A DNA stretch of 64,000 nt. Source: Udaeobacter sp963725505. GTDB lineage: Bacteria; Verrucomicrobiota; Verrucomicrobiia; Chthoniobacterales; UBA10450. Where the stretch lies: positions 248,001-312,000 of the forward strand of contig CAVRYN010000005.1 of the NCBI GenBank assembly GCA_963725505.1, written 5' to 3'. The notes below the pieces were generated by a model, which saw nothing but the letters and a program-made list of their open reading frames with translations, did no database searches and was not told the DNA's origin. The position numbers and the translations under genes are program-made. Below are positions 45,384-53,557 of this stretch, in pieces (position 1 is the stretch's first letter; each line of letters begins with the position of its first letter).

Positions 45384-46500
45384 TTTTTCTCCGAAATCGC
45401 AACGCGCAGAAACTGAACAGCAAGATCGACATCACCATCAGGACAACAAGGTTCTGCCAGTATTCGAGGAACGTTGCGCCGCGCAAAATGATCGCGCGCA
45501 TGAGCGCGATGAAATACGTCGTGGGGAAGAGCGCGCCGAGCGCGTAAAAAATCCAGGGCATGGTTTCCCTTGGGAAAATGAATCCGGAAAAGAAAACGCT
45601 TGGTAACAGGAACACCATCGACATTTGGAGGGCCTGCATCTGATTTTCGGCCATGGTCCCGACAAGCAAACCCAGACTCAACAGCGCAAACACATAAACT
45701 AAAGTGGAAAACATCATCGCGAAGACATTGCCCACGATGGGAACGAAAAACACAAACCGCATGATGGTGAACAAAACCAGCGCCATTGCCATGCCGATGC
45801 ACAAATATGGAATTAGCTTGCCGAGCATGAGACCCGCGCGGCTCAATGGGCTTACCAGTAATTGTTCGAGCGTGCCGCGCTCCCGTTCGCGCACCAGAGC
45901 CATGGCGGCAGCAACTGTTGTCCCAATCTGCAAAACAACGCCAATCACGCCCGGCACAAAAAAGTTCGGGGCGCGCATGGCCGGGTTGTAAAGCATTTGG
46001 GGGCGAATATCGACCGGCATTCCCTGCCGGCCGGTTTCACGCAAAAGCGATTCCAGCGATTGCGTCAACGCCACGCCGAGCCCAGTCTGAAGAGCCTGTA
46101 ATGCCGTCGTGGAATTCGACCCATCAACAAGCAATTCCACCTGCGCGGAGTGGCCTGCCAGCAGTTCGCGAGTGAAGTTCGGCGGGATATCGAGCGCGGC
46201 GTAGGCGCGGCCTTTGCGCATTTCGCTCTTGAGCTGCTCCAAACTTTGCACTTCGCCCACTACGCGAAACGACTCTGTATTCACAAAACGATCGATCAAC
46301 TGACGGCTCTCGACGGTGCGATCTTCGTTGAGAACGAGCATCGCCATGTGTTTCACGTCGTTATCGAGCGCGTAGCCGAATGCAATCATCTCGATCAGTG
46401 GCGGGAAAAAAAAGAAGAAGAGCGTCAGCGGATCGCGCCAGACGACGATGAACTCCTTGAACAAAATTGCGCTAAGCCCTCGAAACGGTTTGTGTTTCAT
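45376..46500 (-). CDS. ABC-2 transporter permease (YhhJ/YbhR-like)
   Basis: The 374-residue permease has an N-terminal helix (FIVVWRDPLTLFFFFFPPL), a large periplasmic domain (about 50-175), and five C-terminal helices with the conserved MALVRERERGTLEQLLVSPL loop and FSGFIFPRETMPWIFYALGA. This is the ABC-2 fold of drug/lipid exporters paired with HlyD adaptor proteins. Partners: ATPase at 47104 and HlyD lipoprotein at 48507, from which it is now separated by a GIY-YIG/palindrome insertion. Confidence 0.9.
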   Translation of the reverse strand: MKHKPFRGLSAILFKEFIVVWRDPLTLFFFFFPPLIEMIAFGYALDNDVKHMAMLVLNEDRTVESRQLIDRFVNTESFRVVGEVQSLEQLKSEMRKGRAYAALDIPPNFTRELLAGHSAQVELLVDGSNSTTALQALQTGLGVALTQSLESLLRETGRQGMPVDIRPQMLYNPAMRAPNFFVPGVIGVVLQIGTTVAAAMALVRERERGTLEQLLVSPLSRAGLMLGKLIPYLCIGMAMALVLFTIMRFVFFVPIVGNVFAMMFSTLVYVFALLSLGLLVGTMAENQMQALQMSMVFLLPSVFFSGFIFPRETMPWIFYALGALFPTTYFIALMRAIILRGATFLEYWQNLVVLMVMSILLFSFCALRFRRKIA

Positions 46501-46512
46501 GTTTTCTCCGCG

Positions 46513-46621
46513 GTCATCCCGAGCGAAGCGAGGGACCTCTCATCGGGTATTTGATCACACAAAGGAGATTTGCGGTACTGCGCGCACCTTATGTGGGGTC
46601 CCTCACTTCGTTCGGGATGAC
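46513..46621. repeat. TGTCATYCYGAGC palindromic repeat, copy 3
   Basis: GTCATCCCGAGCGAAGCGAG facing CTCACTTCGTTCGGGATGAC. It lies downstream of the GIY-YIG gene and contains its last codons and stop (46589-46591). Confidence 0.85.
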
Positions 46622-46918
46622 ACGCGTGTGCTGAAAAAGCATTGGGGATAAATCCGCCCACTTTGGATTCATCGTCTCGACCAATGCATTCTTCTTCTCG
46701 CGTCGCCAGCCTTTGATCTCTTTTTCCCGCGCGATCGCGTCGCGTGGATCATTAAAGCGCTCGTAATAGACCAGTCGGTTAACTCTGTAAGCCTTCGTAA
46801 AACCTTCTATTTCCCCGTTCTGATGTTGCCAGACCCGGCGCATCAAACTGTTTGTTATCCCCGTATAGAGAACGACGCGGCTGCGATTGGTCATCATATA
46901 AACGTAGAATGCCTTCAT
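46589..46918 (-). CDS. GIY-YIG endonuclease domain protein embedded in palindromic repeats
   Basis: The 109-residue product is a single GIY-YIG domain: FYVYMMTNRSRVVLYTGITN (GIY...YTG), LMRRVWQHQNGEIEGFTKAY (Arg/His), LVYYERFNDPRDAIAREKEI (catalytic Glu) and KGWRREKK. It is the length of the UPF0213/YhbQ-like class. Its last residues VIPNEVRDPT are encoded by the palindrome at 46513-46621; a second copy (46949-47092) lies 30 bp upstream of its start. It is co-directional with the ABC operon it interrupts. Function may relate to DNA repair or to the repeats; the latter is my inference. Confidence 0.8.
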   Translation of the reverse strand: MKAFYVYMMTNRSRVVLYTGITNSLMRRVWQHQNGEIEGFTKAYRVNRLVYYERFNDPRDAIAREKEIKGWRREKKNALVETMNPKWADLSPMLFQHTRVIPNEVRDPT

Positions 46919-46948
46919 CGATTTGTGAGGTGCTTCGCTCCGCTACTC

Positions 46949-47092
46949 TGTCATCCCGAGCGTAGCGAGGGACCTCTCATCAGCGTGCAATGTTTTCAAA
47001 CCACCGTGGATCATCTTTGCTTCGTTGATCTTCAACTGGTCGCAGTAAACGCGCATTCCAATCGTGAGGTCCTTCGCTTCGCTCAGGATGAC
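46949..47092. repeat. TGTCATYCYGAGC palindromic repeat, copy 4
   Basis: TGTCATCCCGAGCGTAGCGA facing TCGCTTCGCTCAGGATGACA. It lies between the ABC ATPase gene stop (47104) and the GIY-YIG start. Confidence 0.85.
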
Positions 47093-47103
47093 ATTCATTC
47101 GGA

Positions 47104-48063
47104 TCACGCGGCCTTTTGTCGTTCAGCGGCGTGCTTGGCCGAGAGCTCGACAAACACGTCTTCGAGCGAAGGACCCATTTCGTGAATCTCGGCATGACCG
47201 ACGCCGACTTTGCGCAGTTGTTCGTCGATCTGCGCGCGCTTGACGCTTTCATCGACCAGCAGATGCATCGATTGACCGAAGACCGTGGCACTGCGCACTC
47301 CGCGCATCTCGTGCATGGCGTGCAGCGCAGTGGTGACGTGATCGCAAGTCACATCGAGCCGACGCGTACCGGGTGGATTTACCTCCGGCATTTTTTTTAA
47401 CTCGTCCGGCTCACCGCACACGATCAATTTCGACATATAAATGTAGCCCACATGATCGCAGCGCTCCGCTTCGTCCATGTAATGGGTCGTCACAAAAAGC
47501 GTCATGCCTTTACCAGCGAACTCGAACAGCAAATCCCAGAGTTCGCGCCGCGCGACTGGATCGATGCCGGCAGTGGGCTCGTCGAGGAACAGCACAGTCG
47601 GCCTGTGCATGAGCGAGCAAGCCATGGCAAGGCGTTGACGCCAGCCACCGGATAGCTGACCGGCGCGCCTGTCGATGTACGGCTCGAGATGCGTCGTGCC
47701 GATCATTTCGTCGCGCCGCTGGTTCAATTCGCGGCCGCTCAGGCCATAAAGCTTCCCGGCAAAGATCAGGTTCTCATTCACCGTCAACTCATCATAGAGC
47801 GAAAATTTCTGCGACATGTAGCCGATCATTTCTTTGATCGGTTCGACATCTCGCACGATGTCGTGGCCGCCGATTCGCCCCGAGCCGTCGCTCGGCTCCA
47901 GAATCCCGCATAGCATCCGGATCACGGTGGTTTTCCCGGAGCCGTTCGGACCGAGAAAGCCGAAGATCGATCCCTTTCCGACCGAAAACGAAACGTGATC
48001 GACAGCCGTGATTGTGCCGAAGCGCTTCGTCAGCCTTTCAACTTCGATCATCGGCTCAGCCAT
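47104..48063 (-). CDS. ABC transporter ATP-binding protein (drug-export type)
   Basis: From ATG 48063 (319 residues): Walker A GPNGSGKTT, Q-loop IGYMSQKFSLYDELT, signature QLSGGWRQRLAMACSL, Walker B TVLFLDEPTAGIDP, switch His TTHYMDEAERC, plus a C-terminal domain to EDVFVELSAK. It is the DrrA/YbhF-like subfamily partner of ABC-2 permeases. It lies between the HlyD gene (48507) and permease (45376), but is separated from them by a GxxExxY element on one side and the GIY-YIG insertion on the other. An upstream GTG/ATG near 48078 would lie in the repeat. Confidence 0.9.
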   Translation of the reverse strand: MAEPMIEVERLTKRFGTITAVDHVSFSVGKGSIFGFLGPNGSGKTTVIRMLCGILEPSDGSGRIGGHDIVRDVEPIKEMIGYMSQKFSLYDELTVNENLIFAGKLYGLSGRELNQRRDEMIGTTHLEPYIDRRAGQLSGGWRQRLAMACSLMHRPTVLFLDEPTAGIDPVARRELWDLLFEFAGKGMTLFVTTHYMDEAERCDHVGYIYMSKLIVCGEPDELKKMPEVNPPGTRRLDVTCDHVTTALHAMHEMRGVRSATVFGQSMHLLVDESVKRAQIDEQLRKVGVGHAEIHEMGPSLEDVFVELSAKHAAERQKAA

Positions 48064-48072
48064 GGAATCAGC

Positions 48073-48504
48073 AACCACGAATGGACACGAATGGACACCA
48101 ATTCATAAGACGATTCGTTCCCACTCCAGTTTCCGGTGTTTGAAATTAAGAATTACTCCGACACGCAAGTTCGTAATGCGCAGATAATTTAGCATCAACC
48201 CACGTTCGTGATCGGTGATCCGATCGATCACCTTGGTGTCCACGACGATAGAGTTGAAGACGACAAGGTCTGGGACAAAAGCGCCGACTCGCTGGCCTTT
48301 GTAGAGAACGTCGAATGCCGGCTGCTGTTTGAATGGAATTTGTCGCAGCGCAAACTCCATGGCCAGTGCATTTTCGTAGGGCTTCTCAACGATTCCGTGG
48401 CCCAGTGTGTTAAGGACCTCGATCGCGCAACCGATAATTTGAAAGACTTCGTCCTTGAACAGTAGTTTCTCCTCATTCGTGTCCATTCGTGTCTATTCGT
48501 GGTT
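48073..48504. mobile_element. GxxExxY nuclease element, copy C (gene intact)
   Basis: Terminal inverted repeats of about 26 bp with one mismatch; each end is built of 10-nt tandem units (CACGAATGGA CACGAATGGA; right end reads ATTCGTGTCTATTCGTGGTT). They enclose one gene. The right end lies 2 bp beyond the HlyD stop and the left end 9 bp before the ABC start, so the element fills the intergenic gap. Confidence 0.8.
48103..48486 (-). CDS. GxxExxY protein, PD-(D/E)XK nuclease-like
   Basis: The 127-residue protein has the family motif GIVEKPY (G-x-x-E-x-x-Y, in LGHGIVEKPYENALAMEF), then VPDLVVFNSIVVDTKVIDRI (PD and D-x-K of a restriction-like nuclease core) and LNYLRITNLRVGVILNFKHR with the terminal KLEWERIVL. 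Pfam groups this family in the PD-(D/E)XK superfamily (PDDEXK_3); no activity is known to me. Start ATG 48486 and the first codons lie in the flanking repeat. The gene runs in the same direction as the host operon. Confidence 0.85.
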   Translation of the reverse strand: MDTNEEKLLFKDEVFQIIGCAIEVLNTLGHGIVEKPYENALAMEFALRQIPFKQQPAFDVLYKGQRVGAFVPDLVVFNSIVVDTKVIDRITDHERGLMLNYLRITNLRVGVILNFKHRKLEWERIVL

Positions 48505-48506
48505 GT

Positions 48507-49397
48507 TCACTTCACATTTGGAAAATAGATGTCCGCCGCCATTCCGGCGCGCAAACGATCGTCGTCGCTGGGCAAACGGACCTTCACGCCAAACACCTGT
48601 TTGATACGGTCCGCGACGGTTTGCACGTTGCGCGGGGTAAACTCGGCCTGACGATTAATTTGCTCGACAACGCCATCGAAATCTTTGCCCGGAAACGAAT
48701 CGACACGGACGCGGACGTGCTCGCCGAGTTTAATCAAACCCAGCCACGATTCCGGAACATAAACGCGCACCCAGAGATGTCCGGTCAGCAGAAGCGTGGC
48801 CACTTCCTGATTGAATGGCGGCATCAAAATGTCGCCCGGCTTTACGCTCAGTACTTCCATCACCGAATCCGCCGGGGCGACCACCTGCATTTCTGCTAAC
48901 TGCGCATCGATATCGGCCAGTTGCGCGCGCGCCTGCGCGACACGCATCTTCGCCGCTGCCAGATTTTTCTCCTGCGTTTTCGCCGCGCTGTCCGCGCGCT
49001 CCGCGTCAGTAGGCGAAACGACTCGGCGCTGCAGCAACTCCTGCTGACGTCGGGCATCGTCGTGCAGGAACTGCAACTGCGCTTCCTGCGCATCTGCGTC
49101 GTGAATTGCGGTATCGATCTGAGCGACGGCAAGATCGCGACGCGCCCGCAGCTCTGACGCATCAAGTTGCACGATTACTTGCCCTTCGTGCAAACGATCG
49201 CCTTCCCGTGCGAAAATTTTCTCCACACGCCCGCTGAAGCGCGGGCCCACGTGCGCTTCGTCCACTTCGATGGTTCCTGAAACCGCATTTCCACGGCGAT
49301 TGCAGGCTGCTGGCATAAGCAATAGCGCCGCCAACGCTGCGCCGCGAAGATAGCTGCCGATTTCTGATTTACTGGACAATTTGCCCGCTAGTCGCAT
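48507..49397 (-). CDS. HlyD-family periplasmic adaptor lipoprotein
   Basis: From ATG 49397 (296 residues) it has a lipoprotein signal (ALAALLLMPAAC; lipobox Cys), then the adaptor pattern: barrel/lipoyl GTIEVDEAHVGPRFSGRVEK with GDRLHEGQVIVQLD, an alpha-helical hairpin (about 95-180, RRDLAVAQIDTAIHDADAQE...), and a second lipoyl/barrel part (PADSVMEVLSVKPGD, HLWVRVYVPESWLGLIKLGE). It links an inner-membrane ABC exporter to an outer-membrane channel, as in YbhG-type systems. It is first in the operon; a longer in-frame extension to 49727 looks non-coding. Confidence 0.85.
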   Translation of the reverse strand: MRLAGKLSSKSEIGSYLRGAALAALLLMPAACNRRGNAVSGTIEVDEAHVGPRFSGRVEKIFAREGDRLHEGQVIVQLDASELRARRDLAVAQIDTAIHDADAQEAQLQFLHDDARRQQELLQRRVVSPTDAERADSAAKTQEKNLAAAKMRVAQARAQLADIDAQLAEMQVVAPADSVMEVLSVKPGDILMPPFNQEVATLLLTGHLWVRVYVPESWLGLIKLGEHVRVRVDSFPGKDFDGVVEQINRQAEFTPRNVQTVADRIKQVFGVKVRLPSDDDRLRAGMAADIYFPNVK

Positions 49398-50556
49398 CGC
49401 CGCGCCAATGTTGCAAATACAGGCCGCCTCGCTAGGACATTCAGAATGAATGGGTATTCGGGCACGCCACTGGCACAGAAGCTTGGAATCACGAGGAGTT
49501 GCATGGCGGTTGTGCCTTCTCGAGCGCCGGCGAACTACCGAAAGCTGACTTGGGGCAATCTCGGGCAGCGTGGAATTTTCTGACCAGTAATCAAGGAGAC
49601 TGCATCGAACTTTGTTCATAGTTTCACGAAAAGCCTGGCGAATTGGAAAAGAGATTGGCGATCTTGCGCGAGAACGTTGCGGACATCGTCGAATCGTATG
49701 CGGCTTTCGGCCGGAGTACAATCGCACTCCAGCGGTGGAGCCCGAATGATCGACTGAAGATGCGACAAATATCGGCTACCATTACACTCCCGCAAAAGTA
49801 TTTGGTATTCGTATGTCAAAGTAATAAGCGAGCATCAGCAGAAGATCTGTCGGGATAGTAAATGGATGGTTGCCGCAGAAATCGAGCCGAACTTGCGCTG
49901 TTGGCAGCGATGACAGCGACGCCATTATTTTGTTCGCCGAGAGCATTAGACTCGACTGCCGACGAGGCGGAGTCGTTGGTGGTCGCCTGATAAGTGCTAC
50001 CCTTGTTCCACCCACCGGCGGAAGCACAGCCAGTCGAAGCACATCTGCGCTTTAGCTACGCGTTCACTCGCTGGATTGATCAGTCAGAAGTTCGACGTCT
50101 CGGCCACCTACCATCTAACCTGCCCGGTGGTTTGCCAGAAGACGGTTGGAACTCGCATCCCGAACGGCGTGGACTGGCTCCGATAAAGCGTATTTGAGGC
50201 AAAGCCTCGGATGATTGCGACGCGAGTATACGAATGGCAGCACACCAAACACTTGATGGTGTGGCAGCGCGTCGCGGTTCCACAGTCGTGTTGCTAAACG
50301 ATGGTAGCTCCGGAACAAGACTTTGAGCGTTACCGCTCTACATTCGAAGCGGTGGTGATCTTGTTCTCGTGCAGCTTGGCGAGTGAAATCTAAGCAAGCG
50401 ATGCCGCTAGTCGTCTGACCGGTCTGTTTAAAGTGTAAAAGGTCAATCGCAAGTCTGATAAACAGCAGCAGCGTGGCAAAAAATGTGTTTCAGTAAAAGC
50501 TCGCGAGTACACAAGTCCGTCCGACTGGCGGAAATTCCGGTCTGCGATTGAAACCT
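49398..50556. other. 1.16-kb stretch without a recognisable gene
   Basis: Only short frames in all phases; none has a recognisable motif or convincing start. The base composition is slightly lower in GC than the neighbours. It lies between the start of the HlyD operon and the end of gatA, both on the minus strand. It could hold a decayed insertion or gene. Confidence 0.5.
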
Positions 50557-52035
50557 TCATGCTTTGCCCGCTGGAGCAGCGATCGACGGACGCGCCTTGT
50601 GCCAGTCGGTGCTCTGCTCGTACGCGTGCGCGATCTGCAAAATGCGCGCTTCGTCGAGCGCTTTGCCTGACAACTGCAATCCGATCGGCAGGCGCTGCCC
50701 ATCGGTTTCAGCGAAACCACACGGCACGCTGATTCCGCAAATCCCGGCCAGGTTAGCCGCAATGGTGAAAATGTCGGCAAGATACATTTGCAAGGGATCA
50801 GCAGCGCGTTCGCCTAACTTGAATGCAGGCATTGGCGACGTCGGCGAAATCAATGCATCGACTTCTCCAAAGGCCTTTGCGAAATCCCGGCGGATCAGCT
50901 CGCGCACTTTTTGCGCACGCAAATAATAGGCGTCGTAATAGCCGGAACTCAAAACGTAGGTGCCGAGAATAATGCGCCGTTTCACTTCCGGCCCAAAACC
51001 TTCCTCGCGAGTGCGGCCATAAAGATCGAGCATGTCTTTGGGATTTTCCGCTCGATATCCATAACGAACCCCATCGAAGCGAGCGAGGTTAGCCGAGGCT
51101 TCCGCCGTGGCCACAATGTAATAGACCGCGGTTGCATATTCAGTAGTAGGCAATGAGACCTCAACAATTTCAGCGCCTAACGAATTCATCTGTTTCACCG
51201 CGGCATTGATTGCAGCTTTCACCTGCGCATCAATGCCTTCGATCAGATATTCCTTCGGCAAACCCAGCCGGACGCCGCGCAAATCGTTTCCGAGTCTTGC
51301 GGCATAGTCGGGCACCGGCTCGTTAAGAGCCGTCGTGTCTTGCGGATCATGACCCGCGATCGCGTTCATAATCATGGCGGCGTCGCGGACGGTTTTCGTT
51401 AACGGCCCGACTTGATCGAGCGACGATGCAAACGCGACCAGACCAAATCGCGAAACTCGTCCATAAGTCGGTTTCAAACCGACGATACCCGAAAGCGCTG
51501 CCGGTTGCCGAATCGAGCCACCAGTATCTGTGCCGAGCGCACCGAACGCTGCATCCGCGGCAACTGCTGCTGCCGAACCGCCGCTGGATCCACCCGGCAC
51601 GCGCGACAAGTCCCACGGATTGCGCGTCAATTTCATCGCTGAATTTTCGGTGGACGAGCCCATGGCAAACTCGTCCAGGTTGGTTTTGCCAAATGGAATC
51701 GCACCTGCTGCACGCAATTTCCGAATCACAGTGGCGTCATAAGTTGCGCGATAACCCTGCAAGATCTTCGACGCACAGGTGCACGGCTGACCCATCACGT
51801 TGATGATGTCTTTGATTGCAAGCGGCACGCCGCCCAGCGGGAGATCGACATCCGCTTTGTCCGCCTCCCTGGCGGCGGCTTCTGCGTCGAGCGAGAGATA
51901 AGCGCCTATTTCTCCGTCAACCGCTTCAATCCGCGCTCGCAAAGCCTCGATTACTTCGCGCGGGGAGACTTCGCGGCGACGCAAGAGTGCTTGCAGATCG
52001 GCGATGGTCAGCGCCGGCAGATCTTGCTCCGTCAT
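50557..52035 (-). CDS. gatA: Aspartyl/glutamyl-tRNA amidotransferase subunit A
   Basis: The 492-residue amidase-signature enzyme has the Lys of AIKDIINVMGQPCTCAS, the cis-Ser/Ser pair in GGSSGGSAAAVAADAAFGAL and TDTGGSIRQPAALSG, and FGKTNLDEFAMGSSTENS, which distinguishes GatA from other amidases. With GatB and GatC it transamidates mis-charged Glu-tRNA(Gln) or Asp-tRNA(Asn). It overlaps gatC upstream by ATGA. gatB is not in the window. Confidence 0.95.
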   Translation of the reverse strand: MTEQDLPALTIADLQALLRRREVSPREVIEALRARIEAVDGEIGAYLSLDAEAAAREADKADVDLPLGGVPLAIKDIINVMGQPCTCASKILQGYRATYDATVIRKLRAAGAIPFGKTNLDEFAMGSSTENSAMKLTRNPWDLSRVPGGSSGGSAAAVAADAAFGALGTDTGGSIRQPAALSGIVGLKPTYGRVSRFGLVAFASSLDQVGPLTKTVRDAAMIMNAIAGHDPQDTTALNEPVPDYAARLGNDLRGVRLGLPKEYLIEGIDAQVKAAINAAVKQMNSLGAEIVEVSLPTTEYATAVYYIVATAEASANLARFDGVRYGYRAENPKDMLDLYGRTREEGFGPEVKRRIILGTYVLSSGYYDAYYLRAQKVRELIRRDFAKAFGEVDALISPTSPMPAFKLGERAADPLQMYLADIFTIAANLAGICGISVPCGFAETDGQRLPIGLQLSGKALDEARILQIAHAYEQSTDWHKARPSIAAPAGKA

Positions 52036-52322
52036 TCCACCACTTTCGGGACGATAAAAAGGCCGTTCGCCTTTCGAGGCGCGTTGCTCAGCGCTTGTTC
52101 CGCTGTGAACCAGTCACGCGGCGCGTCCTCGCGGAAGACGTTAAAAATTGGGAGGGCATGCGCAGCCGGTTCCACATCTGTTATGTCCGCCTGACGAAGT
52201 TTTTCGACGTAGTGCAGCACATCATCCAACTGTTTCTGAAAAACTTTCACCTCGGTTTCAGTCAGATTTATGCGTGCCAACCTGGCAACGTATGCGACAT
52301 CGAGGTCCGAAGTTTTAGCCAT
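52032..52322 (-). CDS. gatC: Aspartyl/glutamyl-tRNA amidotransferase subunit C
   Basis: The 96-residue protein has the GatC pattern: DVAYVARLARINLTETEVKV, FQKQLDDVLHYVEKLRQADI, DVEPAAHALPIFNVFREDAP. It wraps around GatA and stabilises the complex. The order gatC-gatA with an ATGA overlap is common. Confidence 0.95.
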   Translation of the reverse strand: MAKTSDLDVAYVARLARINLTETEVKVFQKQLDDVLHYVEKLRQADITDVEPAAHALPIFNVFREDAPRDWFTAEQALSNAPRKANGLFIVPKVVE

Positions 52323-52332
52323 GGTTACGAAT

Positions 52333-52704
52333 TCAAGAATGCAGATGGCTGATGAGCCACATGACCGCGGCCGCGAGCGCGGTCAAAAGAAGAAGAAAAA
52401 TGACCCGGCCTTCTCGCCGTTCTTTGCGCAACGAACGAGGTCGCCCGGCACGTCGGCTTGCCTCGATGGAGTGTCCGCCGTCTAGCGCGAGCGAGACCTG
52501 AAATTGTTTTGCGGTCTTGTTGCCTCTTATTCCTTCTTCCGCCGCTTGCGCCGGAGATCTGTTCTGTGGGATCGGTCGTCCTTTTGTAACCATGCGCTCG
52601 AGCCGGTCGAGCTTGTCATGTAACTCAGCCTCCTGCCGTGCTATCTCTTGTTGCTTGCGGCGAAGCGGCGGGCTCGATTTGCGCGGACGCCGAAACATCG
52701 CCAT
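52333..52704 (-). CDS. Hypothetical protein with coiled coil and C-terminal membrane helix
   Basis: From ATG 52704 (123 residues): a basic N-terminus (MFRRPRKSS), a heptad-like helix (KQQEIARQEAELHDKLDRLE) and a C-terminal membrane anchor (VIFLLLLTALAAAVMWLISH). No known family is recognised. Its start overlaps the stop of the upstream coiled-coil gene, and it precedes gatC by 10 bp; both upstream proteins are probably co-expressed membrane-tethered coiled-coil proteins. Confidence 0.7.
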   Translation of the reverse strand: MAMFRRPRKSSPPLRRKQQEIARQEAELHDKLDRLERMVTKGRPIPQNRSPAQAAEEGIRGNKTAKQFQVSLALDGGHSIEASRRAGRPRSLRKERREGRVIFLLLLTALAAAVMWLISHLHS

Positions 52705-53324
52705 CACTTGCTCGCCATCCAAAAGAAAAGGAGAAGGGCGACCGCGCCGAAAAGAATCAGGGGCAGAGTGAATGCGAGCCCGATCTGCAACCAGTGAAAA
52801 AATGAGCGGCCATCGCTGCTTTGATACCCATCAGCCGTGGCGTCCGGCAACGATGCCTCGCCAGTGGCCGCCTCGGCTGCTTGCAACCGGCTGCGTTGGT
52901 CACTGTACTCGGTGCGGGCGTCGTCCACCGTGCTCAACGCCCGGCTCAGTTCCTTGTGCAAGTCCGCCGGATTCCAGCTTCTGGGATCGATCGCTTCAAT
53001 CAACTCCAAATGTTGCGCGAAACTTTCTCGCGCCGCGCGGACTTGCTCCAGCCGATTTTGCGCACTGTACGCTTCACGCTCCAGCACAACCAGAGCGCGC
53101 GTCAGTTTATCGGTCATCTCCGCCCGGCCATGTTCCAATTCCTCCTGGCGACGGCTTAATTCTTCCAGCTCGCGTTTTTGCTTTTCGATCTGTTCCTGCT
53201 GGCGCTTGAGCTGCAGGAGTTGGTCCTGTGCCTTTTGCACTTGCGAGTCCAGATGCTCGGCAGAGAGTGCTTCGTCGTCGTTCAACTCGAGCATTTGTTC
53301 AAACGGTCGATCTTTTTCTGGCAT
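52704..53324 (-). CDS. Coiled-coil protein with C-terminal membrane helix
   Basis: The 206-residue protein is a long charged helix (about 25-150, LQLKRQQEQIEKQKRELEEL and RAEMTDKLTRALVVLEREAY) ending in a membrane anchor (FTLPLILFGAVALLLFFWMA). No enzymatic motif. It resembles small tail-anchored scaffold proteins; function unknown. It overlaps the next gene by one base and leads the run into gatC/gatA. Confidence 0.75.
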   Translation of the reverse strand: MPEKDRPFEQMLELNDDEALSAEHLDSQVQKAQDQLLQLKRQQEQIEKQKRELEELSRRQEELEHGRAEMTDKLTRALVVLEREAYSAQNRLEQVRAARESFAQHLELIEAIDPRSWNPADLHKELSRALSTVDDARTEYSDQRSRLQAAEAATGEASLPDATADGYQSSDGRSFFHWLQIGLAFTLPLILFGAVALLLFFWMASK

Positions 53325-53401
53325 GACAAATCGCGACGCCGTCCGGGCTCGCCGTAGCGGATATTAAGTGGCTCGTTTGAGAATTCCAGAGATTTCTGCG
53401 C

Positions 53402-53549
53402 TGTCATCCCGAGCCGCGCAGACGGCGAGGGACCTCACAATTCGGCGCGCATCACGCAAGCGCCCATCACGTTGTTGCCGCAGCGGCGATCCTCGTAACA
53501 AGTGAACTCAGCTGCTTTCGTGAGATCCTTCGCTTCGTTCAGGATGACA
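53402..53549. repeat. TGTCATYCYGAGC palindromic repeat, copy 5
   Basis: TGTCATCCCGAGCCGCGCAG facing TTCGCTTCGTTCAGGATGAC, about 148 bp long. It occupies most of the gap between the coiled-coil gene and the RlmI-like gene end. Confidence 0.8.
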
Positions 53550-53557
53550 TTTCAGTC

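Noticed and set aside
46823..47185. Plus-strand frame across the palindrome at 46949
   Set aside because: It runs through the repeat and opposite the GIY-YIG and ABC genes; no family features.
48507..49727. Longer HlyD protein starting at 49727
   Set aside because: The extra 110 residues are Arg/Ser-rich with no family similarity; ATG 49397 gives a clean lipoprotein signal.
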